DNA from: Stutzerimonas stutzeri
GTDB taxonomy: Bacteria > Pseudomonadota > Gammaproteobacteria > Pseudomonadales > Pseudomonadaceae
NCBI RefSeq assembly: GCF_038561965.1
Contig: NZ_CP139348.1
Coordinates: 372,001 to 436,000 of the forward strand
Direction of reading: 5' to 3'
Length of the DNA stretch: 64,000 bases
Shown: piece after piece, positions 1-9,941 of the stretch
How the letters are laid out: the number at the start of each line of letters is the position of its first letter
How positions within the stretch are numbered: position 1 is the stretch's first letter
Notes under the pieces: generated by a model
Database searches by the model: none
The model's input: only the letters and a program-made list of their open reading frames with translations
What the model was told of the DNA's origin: nothing
Translations under genes and position numbers: made by a program

Positions 1-1046
1 GAAACCTCTCGGGTGTCCACCCCTCCCAGTGTCACCTCTGCCGTGCGATAGCCTTCGGTGCCAGCCGGTACCAGTTGCCAGTCGGCGAGATTCTCGGCGA
101 TCGCCTCCAGTTCGCTGGGGACGTATTGCTTAAGCGGCTTGGAGACGAACCAGTGCTCGCAAAGCAGGCCGGCCATCTTGCGCGTGAAGACTTCACCCAG
201 CACCGTCTTCAATTCGGCGTTGGGGCGTTCCTGCCTCTGTGTGGTGAGCCACTCATTCAGGTCAAGATGCGGCAGCAGGTTGATATGCACGACGTCGCCT
301 GGTTGCCAGTAGGACGATATCTGCAGAATTGCCGGTCCCGACAACCCGCGGTGAGTGAACAGGATGTTTTCGCGGAAGCTCTGCCCGTTGCAGCTAACCA
401 GGCAGTCTTCCACCGAAGTACCGGAAAGTTCGGTGCAAATGGTCTTGAGCTGTGGCTCGGTGATGGTGAACGGCACAAGTCCTGCGCGGGTCGGCAGGAC
501 GCTATGGCCGAACTGACGGGCAATCTGATAGCCGAAGCCGCTGGCGCCCAGGGTCGGGATCGACAGGCCGCCAGTTGCGATCACCAGCGACTGGCAGCGT
601 ACCGCGCCGATGGCGGTTTGCAGCGCGTACCCTTCGTCATGCTTGGCAATGGACTCGACTGCTGTATCCAGGCGCAGATCGACGCCGGCCTGGGCGCATT
701 CGTCGAGAAGCATCTCGAGGATGTCGCTGGATTTGTTATCGCAGAACAGCTGGCCGAGTTTCTTCTCGTGATAGGGCACGCCGTGGCGGCTGACCATTTC
801 GATGAAGTCCCACTGGGTGTAGCGCGCCAGCGCGGACTTGCAGAAATGCGCGTTGCTGGAAAGGAAGTTGGCCGGCTCGGTGTACAGGTTGGTGAAGTTG
901 CACCGCCCTCCGCCAGACATGAGGATCTTCTTGCCGGCCTTGTTGGCGTGGTCCAGCAGCAGCACCTGGCGTCCCCGCGCAGCGGCGGTGAATGCGCACA
1001 TCAGGCCGGCCGCGCCTGCGCCGATTATCACCACGTCAGTCTGCAC
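1..1046 (-). CDS. HI0933/YhiN-family flavoprotein (NAD(P)/FAD-dependent oxidoreductase), C-terminus cut by window edge
   Basis: The reverse strand reads without a stop from a GTG at 1046 to the window edge, giving about 348 residues. The N-terminus carries the Rossmann FAD motif IIGAGAAGLM, followed by SGGGRCNFTN, the signature of the HI0933/YhiN (BaiN-like) flavoproteins, and a later IATGG dinucleotide-binding strand. The GTG start is preceded by an AGGGA-like ribosome site about seven bases upstream, and no ATG fits the family's N-terminus better. The substrate is unknown for most family members. The full family length is about 390-400 residues, so roughly 50 residues lie outside the window. 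It is divergent from the binding-protein gene at 1195. Confidence 0.88.
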   Translation of the reverse strand, partial: MQTDVVIIGAGAAGLMCAFTAAARGRQVLLLDHANKAGKKILMSGGGRCNFTNLYTEPANFLSSNAHFCKSALARYTQWDFIEMVSRHGVPYHEKKLGQLFCDNKSSDILEMLLDECAQAGVDLRLDTAVESIAKHDEGYALQTAIGAVRCQSLVIATGGLSIPTLGASGFGYQIARQFGHSVLPTRAGLVPFTITEPQLKTICTELSGTSVEDCLVSCNGQSFRENILFTHRGLSGPAILQISSYWQPGDVVHINLLPHLDLNEWLTTQRQERPNAELKTVLGEVFTRKMAGLLCEHWFVSKPLKQYVPSELEAIAENLADWQLVPAGTEGYRTAEVTLGGVDTREV

Positions 1047-1194
1047 TACCGCTTCCCTCGTCCAGAAAACGCGCGATGGTACTCCTGCGGCCGCTTCGGC
1101 GCAGCCCGGCATCCGACGAGACGAGGGCGTCACGCCACTCGCTTTGTGCTTTGATGGGCGTGGTAGCGCTTGGCCATGTAAAAGCGAGGGAAAT

Positions 1195-1947
1195 GTGAAA
1201 GGTAAACGACGGTATCTCGCGCTGATCCTGCTGCTGGCAAGTGCCTCGCTGCCAGCTGAGGTGTTGCGCCTGGCCGGTAACATCTGGCCGCCCTATACGG
1301 ACAAGCGGTTGCCCGGCGATGGCCTGTCCGTCGACCTCATCCGCACGGCGCTTGGGCGTGGCGGTTATGAGCTGGAATACATCGAAGTGCCTTGGGAGCG
1401 CGCCTTGCTAGGCGTCAAGAACGGCAGCTACGACATGATCAACGGCTGGCCGACCGTCAAACGAGTCGACTACACCCGCAGCTCAAGGCCCTTTCTGATC
1501 AATCGCATGCGCTGGCTCCAGCGCCGCGAGAGCGACATACGCTACGAGGGGCTCGACAGCCTGCTCGGCTACCCGATTGCGTTGAGCCGTGGCTACGTAT
1601 ACAGCGATGAGCTGGACGACGACACGCGTCTGCAGAAGGGTTACGCAGCCAATTTTGTTCAGGCCGCTAAGATGCTGATTGCCGGCCGTGTCGATCTCAC
1701 GCTGGAAGACGAGCGCACCGCGCTGTTTCATCTGAACCGCGAGCTGGGGCACGAGAGAGATGCGCTGTCGTTCGTGCCGGGTGAGTTCAGCCAGGTCGGC
1801 CTGTCACTCGTGGTGCGCAATGACCATCCTCGCGCCGCGGACATCATCGCCACGTTCGATCGGGAAATCGCCCTGATGCTCGACGACGGCAGCTACGCGT
1901 CGATCTTCCTGCGCCATGGGGTGCCACCGCCCGAAGCGCTGCCATAG
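1195..1947 (+). CDS. Periplasmic solute-binding protein, SBP_bac_3 (amino-acid ABC type)
   Basis: This 250-residue protein begins with a basic residue cluster and hydrophobic stretch (LALILLLASASLPAEV) that reads as a Sec signal peptide. The mature part starts LRLAGNIWPPYTD, typical of family 3 periplasmic binding proteins, and contains VPWERALLGVKNGSYDMI, the usual second-lobe hinge sequence. No ABC permease or ATPase genes adjoin it, so it is an orphan binding protein, as seen often in Pseudomonas; some such proteins feed sensors rather than transporters. I chose the GTG at 1195 because GCGAGGGA lies just upstream and it places the signal peptide at the terminus; a longer upstream reading frame has no family support. 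The ligand cannot be named. Confidence 0.82.
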   Translation: MKGKRRYLALILLLASASLPAEVLRLAGNIWPPYTDKRLPGDGLSVDLIRTALGRGGYELEYIEVPWERALLGVKNGSYDMINGWPTVKRVDYTRSSRPFLINRMRWLQRRESDIRYEGLDSLLGYPIALSRGYVYSDELDDDTRLQKGYAANFVQAAKMLIAGRVDLTLEDERTALFHLNRELGHERDALSFVPGEFSQVGLSLVVRNDHPRAADIIATFDREIALMLDDGSYASIFLRHGVPPPEALP

Positions 1948-1958
1948 GCGAAATCGTC

Positions 1959-4145
1959 CTAGCTCTGGCTTTGCGGCTGCCGTTTGACCAGGTGCGCAGC
2001 CATGCTGCGCAGCGGCGCCAGTTGCCGGCAGATCAGTCCCAGCTGCGTCTGCAGCAATCGATGGCTGTCATCGATGTCTTCTGCGGCTTGCTCCAGCTGC
2101 TGCGCCAGGGCCTCTTCTTCCTCGCTGTACACCGCTACCGGCTGGTTGTGCAGCAGCCCATCGGCGAGCTCGTCGAGGCTGCTGGCAAGACGCTGTGCTG
2201 CGCTTTCAAGCAGCTCGTCGCGGGCATCGTCCGGCAGGCTTTCGCGATGCGCGCCCAGGCCGGAGAGGTAATTGAGCAGCGTGTGGGAGAGGATCAGGAA
2301 GCGGAAGCCGGTTTCGGCGTCCTTTCGGAAGTGCCCCGGTTCCAGCAGCATGTTCGACAGCGTGGTCGACAGCGCCGCGTCGGCGTTGTGCGCGTTGCGC
2401 CGGGCCAGCCGATAGGCCAGATCGTCACGCTTGCCGCTGTCGTACTGACGCATGATCTGACGCAGATAGTCGCTGTTGCAGCTGAGCGTATTGGCGACCA
2501 CCTGATTCAGGCGTCGCCCCTGCCAGTCAGGCAGGATGAGGAATACCGCGGCGGCAGCGATCAGGCTGCCAAGCAGGGTGTCGAACAGGCGCGGCCAGAT
2601 CAGCCCGTAGCCATCGCCGACCTGATTGAAGCAGAACAACACCATCAGGGTGATGGCCGCGGTGGCCAGGGTATAGCGCGTGCTGCGGGTGGCGAAGAAC
2701 ACCACACCGGCGACTACCGCGAACAGTGCCTGAACCGGCTGGCTGGGAAACAGGTCGAACAACGCCCAGCCGGCAATGAGCCCGAGCAAGGTGCCGCTGA
2801 TACGTTGCACCAGTTTGATGCGGGTAGCGCCGTAGTTGGGCTGGCAGACGAACACGGTGGTCAGCAGCACCCAATAGCCCTGCTCCGGATGTATGGCGTG
2901 CAGGACGGCGTAGCCGCAGACCAGCGCGATGGTCATGCGCAGGGCGTGGCGGAACAGCAGTGAAGTGGGTGTCAGCTGCTGACGAATGCGGTTGAACGCA
3001 TCGCGTAGGGTTTGCGGCTGACGGTCCAGCAGGCTGCTGTCCTGCTCGCCTTCCAGGGTGCCGGGGTCGCTGGCGCTGGCCAGCTGGCGCTGCAGCGTGG
3101 AAAGGTTGCCTGAGAGTGCGCGCAGCGACCGCAGCAGGCCGCGCCAGGCTGGATTGTTCTGCTCGCGCAGGTGCTCAAGGGAGGCCTGCAGGTCTTCGAG
3201 CGCCTGCCCGTTGGCCTCGCTGTAGCGAAATGCCTGGCGCAGCTGGATGGTTTCGCCGAGCTCGGCACAGGCGCTGGCCTGCAGGCGCAACAGGCGCTGG
3301 CAGCGGAACAGTACATCGCTGTGGTAGAACGCCTCGGCAAGCGCTTGGTAGGGGTAATGCGATGAGTTGACCCGCTCATGCAGATCCTGGGCGAGGAAAT
3401 ACAGTTTGAGGTAGTGATTGATCTTGCCGCCCGCCCGGCCATTGCCGAGGCGATGCAACAGCGTTTCCTTGGCGGCATTCAGGGCGCTGACGACTCGGCC
3501 ATTCTGCTGCGCCAGCTCGAGGCGGCGCTGTTCCACGTCCAGCTGCCGCACAGGTTCGAACAATGCAGCCTTGTAACGGAAATACAGGCCCAGCTCGCGG
3601 TACAGCCGTGCCAGGCTCTGCTGCACCGGTTGGTGAGCGAACAGCGCGTTCCAGCACACCGAAAGCAGGCCGTACCAGGCCGCGCCCGCCACCAGCAGCA
3701 TGGGGTCGCGCCAGAGATGCTGCAGCGCACCGCCGCGCTGATCGGCGGCGATCATGCTGTAGATCGCGAGAATCAGGGTCGCCTGAGCAATCGCGCCGTA
3801 GCGCTCGCCCAGCGCGCCCAGCATGACCAGTGCGAAGGTAGAAATCGCCAGGCCGGCAACGAACAGCCAGGGGTAGGGGAACAGCAGTTCGACCGCGACG
3901 GCAGCGATGCTGAAGCACAGCAGTGTCACCAGTAGTGCGTTGAGGCGGCCAAGCCAGCTGTCATCGGTTTCCGCCAGCGCGCTGGCGATAATGCCCAGAA
4001 ACAGCGGGATGATCAGCGTCGGTTGCCCGAGATACCAGCTCAGACCCATGCTGCCGGCCATTGCGATCAACACGCGCAGGCTATAGCCGAACTTCTCCAG
4101 CGCCCATAGGCGACGTAAAAACTGGCTGAGCGAAGGTTGCGGCAT
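1959..4145 (-). CDS. yccS: YccS/YhfK-type FUSC-family inner-membrane protein
   Basis: The product has 728 residues with two blocks of hydrophobic helices (about residues 20-170 and 390-520), each followed by a long soluble, partly coiled region. This duplicated layout, and the LRRLWALEKFGYSLRV opening, matches the YccS family of the aromatic-acid-exporter-like FUSC superfamily. The motif near residue 415 (GYWVLLTTVFVCQPNYGATR) is a family hallmark. No transport substrate is established for YccS. The start is ambiguous: ATG at 4145 fits the known N-termini best, and an in-frame ATG at 4169 and TTG at 4190 are alternatives. The gene lies tail-to-tail with the binding protein at 1195 and downstream of dbpA on the same strand. 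Confidence 0.85.
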   Translation of the reverse strand: MPQPSLSQFLRRLWALEKFGYSLRVLIAMAGSMGLSWYLGQPTLIIPLFLGIIASALAETDDSWLGRLNALLVTLLCFSIAAVAVELLFPYPWLFVAGLAISTFALVMLGALGERYGAIAQATLILAIYSMIAADQRGGALQHLWRDPMLLVAGAAWYGLLSVCWNALFAHQPVQQSLARLYRELGLYFRYKAALFEPVRQLDVEQRRLELAQQNGRVVSALNAAKETLLHRLGNGRAGGKINHYLKLYFLAQDLHERVNSSHYPYQALAEAFYHSDVLFRCQRLLRLQASACAELGETIQLRQAFRYSEANGQALEDLQASLEHLREQNNPAWRGLLRSLRALSGNLSTLQRQLASASDPGTLEGEQDSSLLDRQPQTLRDAFNRIRQQLTPTSLLFRHALRMTIALVCGYAVLHAIHPEQGYWVLLTTVFVCQPNYGATRIKLVQRISGTLLGLIAGWALFDLFPSQPVQALFAVVAGVVFFATRSTRYTLATAAITLMVLFCFNQVGDGYGLIWPRLFDTLLGSLIAAAAVFLILPDWQGRRLNQVVANTLSCNSDYLRQIMRQYDSGKRDDLAYRLARRNAHNADAALSTTLSNMLLEPGHFRKDAETGFRFLILSHTLLNYLSGLGAHRESLPDDARDELLESAAQRLASSLDELADGLLHNQPVAVYSEEEEALAQQLEQAAEDIDDSHRLLQTQLGLICRQLAPLRSMAAHLVKRQPQSQS

Positions 4146-4262
4146 GGAGCGATCCGTTGGGGTTGGCATGGTTGGACGAAGCCAGCGCAAACGGTGTCAC
4201 GGCTGGCTCGTTCGTTCAATCATCCAGATCAGCATGTGGCCGTTATCAGGCGCCGCGCTGCT

Positions 4263-5642
<1,380 letters not shown>

Positions 5643-5824
5643 GGAGAAAGTCTTCGGACGGGGAACGGTCTGCAGTCTATCAGGCTGCCGGTGCATGCGT
5701 CGGCCGTAAGGCTTCGATGTGGCGTTGCGCCTGCACCGTGAAACGTTTTGAAAGGCCGGCAGACGGAACCCCAAGCGGGGGTCCCAATCGAAAATTGTCC
5801 ATTACCCTTTCCAGGAGGTTTGTT

Positions 5825-6334
5825 TTGTCTCGTGTTCTTTTCCTCGCCGGACTGCTGGCGCTACCCGCTTTCGCTGCCGAGCCCACCCTCTACGGACGTT
5901 ACGAACACATCAAGATCGAAGAGATCGGCAAGACATTGCCTGCCAAGATGGATACCGGAGCCATGACCGCATCGCTGTCGGCGCGGGACATCGAGCAGTT
6001 CCAGCGCGATGGCGAGGATTGGGTTCGCTTCCGGCTGGCCGTCGATGGTGCCGATGACACTCTATATGAGCAGCGTCTGCTCGGTATCAGCCGGATCAAG
6101 ACGCGCGCCGAGGAATCCGGCAGCGTCGATCCGGACAGCGAGCCGCCGCGGGCGGAGCGGCCGGTGGTAGGCATGCAGCTGTGTATCGGTGACCAGTTGC
6201 GCGAGGTCGAAGTCAACCTGACCGATCGCACCCACTTCAGCTATCCCTTGCTGATCGGCGCCGAGACCATCCGCGACCTGAACGCGGCGATCTATCCGAC
6301 CGAGAAATACACGGCTGGTCAGCCAACCTGCTGA
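5825..6334 (+). CDS. Retropepsin-like ATP-dependent zinc protease (PF05618 family, RimB-like)
   Basis: The 169-residue product begins with a short signal peptide (VLFLAGLLALPAFAAEP), so the mature protein is probably periplasmic. The PF05618 motif KMDTGAMTASLSA supplies the aspartic-protease-like DTGA core, and the HFSYPLLIGAETI strand near the C-terminus is the second conserved block of the family. Cytosolic family members process RimK-dependent poly-glutamate tails; the role of secreted members is unclear. The start is a TTG at 5825, picked because a perfect AGGAGG lies at 5813-5818, six bases upstream, and the signal peptide begins exactly there. It is monocistronic, with a GC-rich hairpin at 6363-6383. 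Confidence 0.8.
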   Translation: MSRVLFLAGLLALPAFAAEPTLYGRYEHIKIEEIGKTLPAKMDTGAMTASLSARDIEQFQRDGEDWVRFRLAVDGADDTLYEQRLLGISRIKTRAEESGSVDPDSEPPRAERPVVGMQLCIGDQLREVEVNLTDRTHFSYPLLIGAETIRDLNAAIYPTEKYTAGQPTC

Positions 6335-6362
6335 CGCGCGACCGCTCGCCTCTGTAACTCGG

Positions 6363-6383
6363 GCCGGACCGTATCGGTCTGGC
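6363..6383 (+). terminator. Possible terminator hairpin after the zinc protease gene
   Basis: A 9-bp stem (GCCGGACCG with CGGTCTGGC, one G-T pair) and a three-base loop lies 29 bases after the stop codon. There is no clear T-run, so intrinsic termination is uncertain. Confidence 0.4.
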
Positions 6384-7091
6384 TCGGGCTTCGAAAGTCA
6401 GCGCTGCAGAGCTGTTTCGCGGTGCCGCATAAATTTCGGCTGTCCCGTTTTCCTTCGCCTCGGCCCGGCAGCTGACGGGCAGCCATCAGCGGTGGCCGTG
6501 ATACCGCCGTGCAAGCGGAATCCCTTCCTCATGAGGCCGGCTCCGGACTGGGCTGCCGGAGGCACGTGTCCTGGCCACACGAAAAGCCGCCTCCGTACAG
6601 CCGGATTTGATAAGGGCAGTACGTCGCTTCGTCTGCAATCAAAAAGCAATCTTTGAAAGTTATTTTAAGTTGGCTACTTGTATTGAGATGGAACTTATAG
6701 TGTCGCTTCTTATATATATAAGTGGTTTTTAGCAGCTGCGTTAGTTGTTCTAATATTGTTTTTAATTGACAGTATGGGTGGGTTTAAAATTGTGACCGGT
6801 CGGTACTGATAGTGCTCCTGCGGGACGGCCGAGCAGGGTCACGAGTCGCCGCGTCAGCTCGCCGCATGGGTCGGCGCCAAAAGCGTCTGCCACGAAGGTT
6901 ACGGCGAGCAGCTTGCGCAATGGCCCATCGCTACCTTGAGGTGCGTTTTGTAGGGCCTTTGCAGCGAATAGATTGGTCTTTGCGTGTTGTTCGTCAGACT
7001 AAAGTCGGGGCTTTCATTCATTAACCCACCCCTGTTAAATTCAGCATGTGGGTTCCCTTCACACGCAATAAAAATAAGGCGGAGAACGTCA
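6384..7091. other. Long intergenic region with an AT-rich segment and 14-bp palindrome
   Basis: No convincing gene lies here. The stretch 6640-6795 is much richer in A and T than its surroundings and contains the perfect palindrome CTTATATATATAAG at 6709-6722. It sits about 370 bases upstream of the symporter pair, so it may hold the promoter and control sites of that operon or an unrecognised small RNA. A weak reverse reading frame at 6398-6649 has no family resemblance. Confidence 0.4.
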
Positions 7092-7355
7092 ATGGCCGAC
7101 AACGATAAAGAAAATGCTGCTGCGTACTGGAAGGCGAATGTTCGCCTTATCACTTGGAGCTTGGTGGTCTGGGCTCTGGTCTCATATGGTTTCGGTATCC
7201 TCCTGCGTCCGCTGGTAGCCGGCATCCCGGTTGGGGGCACGGATCTAGGCTTCTGGTTCGCTCAACAGGGTTCCATCATCACGTTCATTGCGATCATCTT
7301 CCACTACGCGTGGCGGCTGAACAAACTGGACAAGGAATTCGGGGTTGAGGAGTAA
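7092..7355 (+). CDS. DUF4212 small subunit of a VC2705-type sodium:solute symporter
   Basis: This 87-residue protein has two predicted membrane helices (about residues 17-40 and 52-75) and the family features YWKANVRLI at the start and FHYAWRLNKLDKEFG at the end. DUF4212 proteins are encoded immediately before the VC2705 subfamily of Na+:solute symporters and are regarded as their small subunit. The stop lies five bases before the symporter ATG, so the two are almost certainly co-translated. A GGCGGAG ribosome site precedes the ATG at 7092. Its biochemical role in the transporter is not known to me. Confidence 0.88.
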   Translation: MADNDKENAAAYWKANVRLITWSLVVWALVSYGFGILLRPLVAGIPVGGTDLGFWFAQQGSIITFIAIIFHYAWRLNKLDKEFGVEE

Positions 7356-7360
7356 CCACA

Positions 7361-9130
7361 ATGAGCCAATATTGGATCAACATGATGTTCGTGGGCGCGT
7401 CCTTCCTGCTCTATATAGGAATCGCGATCTGGGCCCGCGCTGGGTCGACTAAGGAATTCTACGTTGCCGGTGGTGGCGTTCACCCCGTTACCAACGGTAT
7501 GGCGACTGCAGCTGACTGGATGTCTGCAGCTTCCTTCATTTCCATGGCCGGTCTGATCGCTTCCGGCGGTTATGCCACTTCCGTTTACCTGATGGGCTGG
7601 ACCGGTGGCTACGTGCTGCTGGCGATGCTGCTTGCACCCTACCTGCGCAAATTCGGCAAGTTCACCGTGCCGGACTTCATCGGTGACCGCTTCTACAGCC
7701 GTGGTGCTCGTCTGACTGCAGTTGTCTGCCTCATCCTCATCTCCGTTACCTATGTAATCGGTCAGATGGCGGGTGCTGGTGTGGCGTTCTCCCGCTTCCT
7801 GGAAGTGAGCAACTCCACTGGTATCTGGATCGCTGCTGCGATCGTGTTCGCCTACGCGGTATTCGGCGGCATGAAAGGCATCACCTACACCCAGGTGGCG
7901 CAGTACGTTGTTCTGATCATCGCCTACACCATTCCGGCTGTGTTCATTGCGATGCAGTTGACTGGCAACCCGATCCCGATGTTCGGCATGTTCGGTACCC
8001 ACGTAGAGTCGGGTGTGCCGCTGCTGGACAAGCTGGATCAGGTCGTTACTGACCTCGGCTTTGCTGCTTACACCGCGGACGTCGACAACAAGCTGAACAT
8101 GTTCCTGTTCACCCTGTCGCTGATGATCGGTACTGCTGGTCTGCCGCACGTAATCATTCGCTTCTTCACCGTACCGAAGGTTGCTGATGCTCGCTGGTCT
8201 GCTGGCTGGACCCTCGTGTTCATCGCCATGCTGTACCTGACCGCTCCGGCTGTTGCCTCCATGGCTCGCCTGAACCTGGTACAGACCATCTATCCGGAAG
8301 GCCCGCAGGCCGAAGCGATCCGCTACGAAGATCGTCCAGAGTGGGTACAGACCTGGGAAACGACTGGTCTGATCAAGTGGGAAGACAAGAACGCCGACGG
8401 CCGTGTACAGATGTACAACGACGCTAGCGCCGCCTTCGCCCCCACCGCTGCAGAGCGTGGCTGGAACGGCAACGAGCTGACCGTGAACAATGACATCATT
8501 GTTCTGGCCAACCCGGAAATCGCCAATCTGCCAGGTTGGGTCATTGGTCTGATCGCTGCGGGTGCCATCGCGGCAGCCTTGTCGACAGCTGCGGGTCTGC
8601 TGCTGGCGATTTCCTCGGCAATCAGTCATGACTTGATCAAGACACTCATCAATCCGAAGATCAGTGAGAAGAACGAAATGCTGGCCGCCCGTCTGGCCAT
8701 GACGGCAGCGATCCTGCTGGCAACCTGGCTGGGTCTGAATCCTCCGGGCTTCGCCGCGCAGGTGGTGGCATTGGCGTTCGGTCTTGCGGCAGCGAGCCTG
8801 TTCCCGGCGCTGATGATGGGGATCTTCTCCAAGCGCGTGAACAGCAAGGGCGCCGTCGCCGGTATGCTGGTCGGTGTAATTTCCACCGCCGTGTACATCT
8901 TCCTGTACCTGGGCTGGTTCTTCGTCCCTGGCACTGCGAGCATTCCTAACACCCCTGATCAGTGGTGGATGGGCATCTCCCCGCAGGCCTTCGGTGCTGT
9001 AGGTGCCATGCTGAACTTCGCTGTTGCCTACGCGGTGTCGCTGTCTACCGAAGCTCCGCCGCAGGAAATTCAGGATCTGGTCGAGAGCGTTCGTACCCCC
9101 AAAGGTGCTGGCGTTGCGCTTGATCACTAA
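7361..9130 (+). CDS. Na+:solute symporter large subunit, VC2705/ActP-like (SSF family)
   Basis: The product has 589 residues and about 13 hydrophobic helices, with SSF-family features such as TAADWMSAASFISMAGLIAS near the N-terminus and GAIAAALSTAAGLLLAIS in the centre. A hydrophilic insert (about residues 310-375, EDRPEWVQTWETTGLIKWE) between helices is typical of the VC2705 subfamily and absent from plain ActP. Related transporters move short carboxylates such as acetate or pyruvate; the substrate here is inferred only. It is the second gene of an operon with the DUF4212 gene and ends at the strong terminator at 9184. Nearby leftward genes (exonuclease and DUF294 protein) accompany acetate symporters in other pseudomonads, as far as I recall. 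Confidence 0.9.
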   Translation: MSQYWINMMFVGASFLLYIGIAIWARAGSTKEFYVAGGGVHPVTNGMATAADWMSAASFISMAGLIASGGYATSVYLMGWTGGYVLLAMLLAPYLRKFGKFTVPDFIGDRFYSRGARLTAVVCLILISVTYVIGQMAGAGVAFSRFLEVSNSTGIWIAAAIVFAYAVFGGMKGITYTQVAQYVVLIIAYTIPAVFIAMQLTGNPIPMFGMFGTHVESGVPLLDKLDQVVTDLGFAAYTADVDNKLNMFLFTLSLMIGTAGLPHVIIRFFTVPKVADARWSAGWTLVFIAMLYLTAPAVASMARLNLVQTIYPEGPQAEAIRYEDRPEWVQTWETTGLIKWEDKNADGRVQMYNDASAAFAPTAAERGWNGNELTVNNDIIVLANPEIANLPGWVIGLIAAGAIAAALSTAAGLLLAISSAISHDLIKTLINPKISEKNEMLAARLAMTAAILLATWLGLNPPGFAAQVVALAFGLAAASLFPALMMGIFSKRVNSKGAVAGMLVGVISTAVYIFLYLGWFFVPGTASIPNTPDQWWMGISPQAFGAVGAMLNFAVAYAVSLSTEAPPQEIQDLVESVRTPKGAGVALDH

Positions 9131-9183
9131 CTGATAATGCAGCCGGACGTCAGACCTGCTCTGACACAAGGTTGATGTAGAAG

Positions 9184-9214
9184 TCGGGCTTCCATTTGGA
9201 AGCCCGATTTTTTT
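9184..9214 (+). terminator. Rho-independent terminator after the symporter operon
   Basis: A perfect 10-bp stem (TCGGGCTTCC with GGAAGCCCGA, loop ATTT) is followed directly by seven T residues at 9208-9214. It ends the symporter transcript just before the next gene at 9227. Confidence 0.93.
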
Positions 9215-9226
9215 AGGGGGTTGTAT

Positions 9227-9745
9227 ATGTTCTGGCATCTAATCGCTGCAATCGTCGCCGCAGTGGCGGGCGCTGGGATCGCCCTGCTGTTGCGCTCCCT
9301 GAGCCGCAATCGACTGCCTAAATGGATCATTCCGGTATTCGCCGGGCTGGGCATGCTCAGTTACACCATCCATTACGAATACACCTGGTTCGAGACCAAG
9401 CAAGCGCGCCTGCCGGAAGGCTCGGTAGTGGTTGCCAGCGAAGAGGGCGAAATGCTCTGGCGGCCTTGGACCATGCTCTATCCGATGCCGTTGGCCTATA
9501 CAGTTCTGGATAGCGCGAACGCACAAGTGCAGGACACCGACCGGGGCCGTCTTGGTCGCTTCGTGCTGTACCGCTTCGAGAAACAGCACTTGATGTCGAC
9601 CGTGAAGAGCGCCAGCTATCAGCTGATTTGCGCGGAGAAGGCGATGTTCAGGCTCAATGAAGCCGGCCAGGCAAAGATCGAGACGCTGACCGAGCTGGAA
9701 GGTGACTCACCGCTGTATCAGGCCATTTGTGAGGCCCGTCGGTAA
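9227..9745 (+). CDS. Hypothetical membrane-anchored protein
   Basis: I do not recognise this 172-residue protein. It has two N-terminal membrane helices (about residues 3-24 and 33-48) followed by a soluble domain of about 120 residues containing EYTWFETKQARLPEGSVVV and SASYQLICAEKAMFRL. The topology suggests a soluble domain exposed on one side of the inner membrane. A run AGGGGG lies six bases upstream of the ATG at 9227, a good ribosome site. The gene directly follows the symporter terminator and must have its own promoter or rely on read-through. A 10-bp hairpin at 9774-9799 follows it. Similar proteins appear to be restricted to pseudomonads, but this could not be checked. Confidence 0.75.
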   Translation: MFWHLIAAIVAAVAGAGIALLLRSLSRNRLPKWIIPVFAGLGMLSYTIHYEYTWFETKQARLPEGSVVVASEEGEMLWRPWTMLYPMPLAYTVLDSANAQVQDTDRGRLGRFVLYRFEKQHLMSTVKSASYQLICAEKAMFRLNEAGQAKIETLTELEGDSPLYQAICEARR

Positions 9746-9773
9746 CGAGGGCGCACTCGCAGCGAGCGGATTC

Positions 9774-9799
9774 CGCGCATCAGCATTATCTGATGCGCG
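9774..9799. terminator. Perfect hairpin after the 9227 gene, without T-run
   Basis: CGCGCATCAG pairs perfectly with CTGATGCGCG around the six-base loop CATTAT. It lies 28 bases past the stop codon at 9745. There is no T tract, so it may protect the transcript end or be a REP-like unit rather than a true intrinsic terminator. Confidence 0.45.
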
Positions 9800-9941
9800 C
9801 CGCAACGAAGCGGTGTGTGTGGTTCCGCAATGGAGCCGAGTGGTCAGCTGAATGACGTTGGCCGCAAACGACCGAATCGACGACGCCCTTCGCCAGCGGT
9901 CGGCTGGCAATCCACCTGCGCAGCGACACTAATTCAATCGA

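Noticed and set aside
6398..6649. 83-codon leftward frame in the long gap before the symporter
   Set aside because: No ribosome site or recognisable family; treated as non-coding.
7304..9238. A 644-codon leftward frame opposite the symporter
   Set aside because: Antisense of a clear SSF transporter; composition (His, Arg, Gln rich) is not protein-like.
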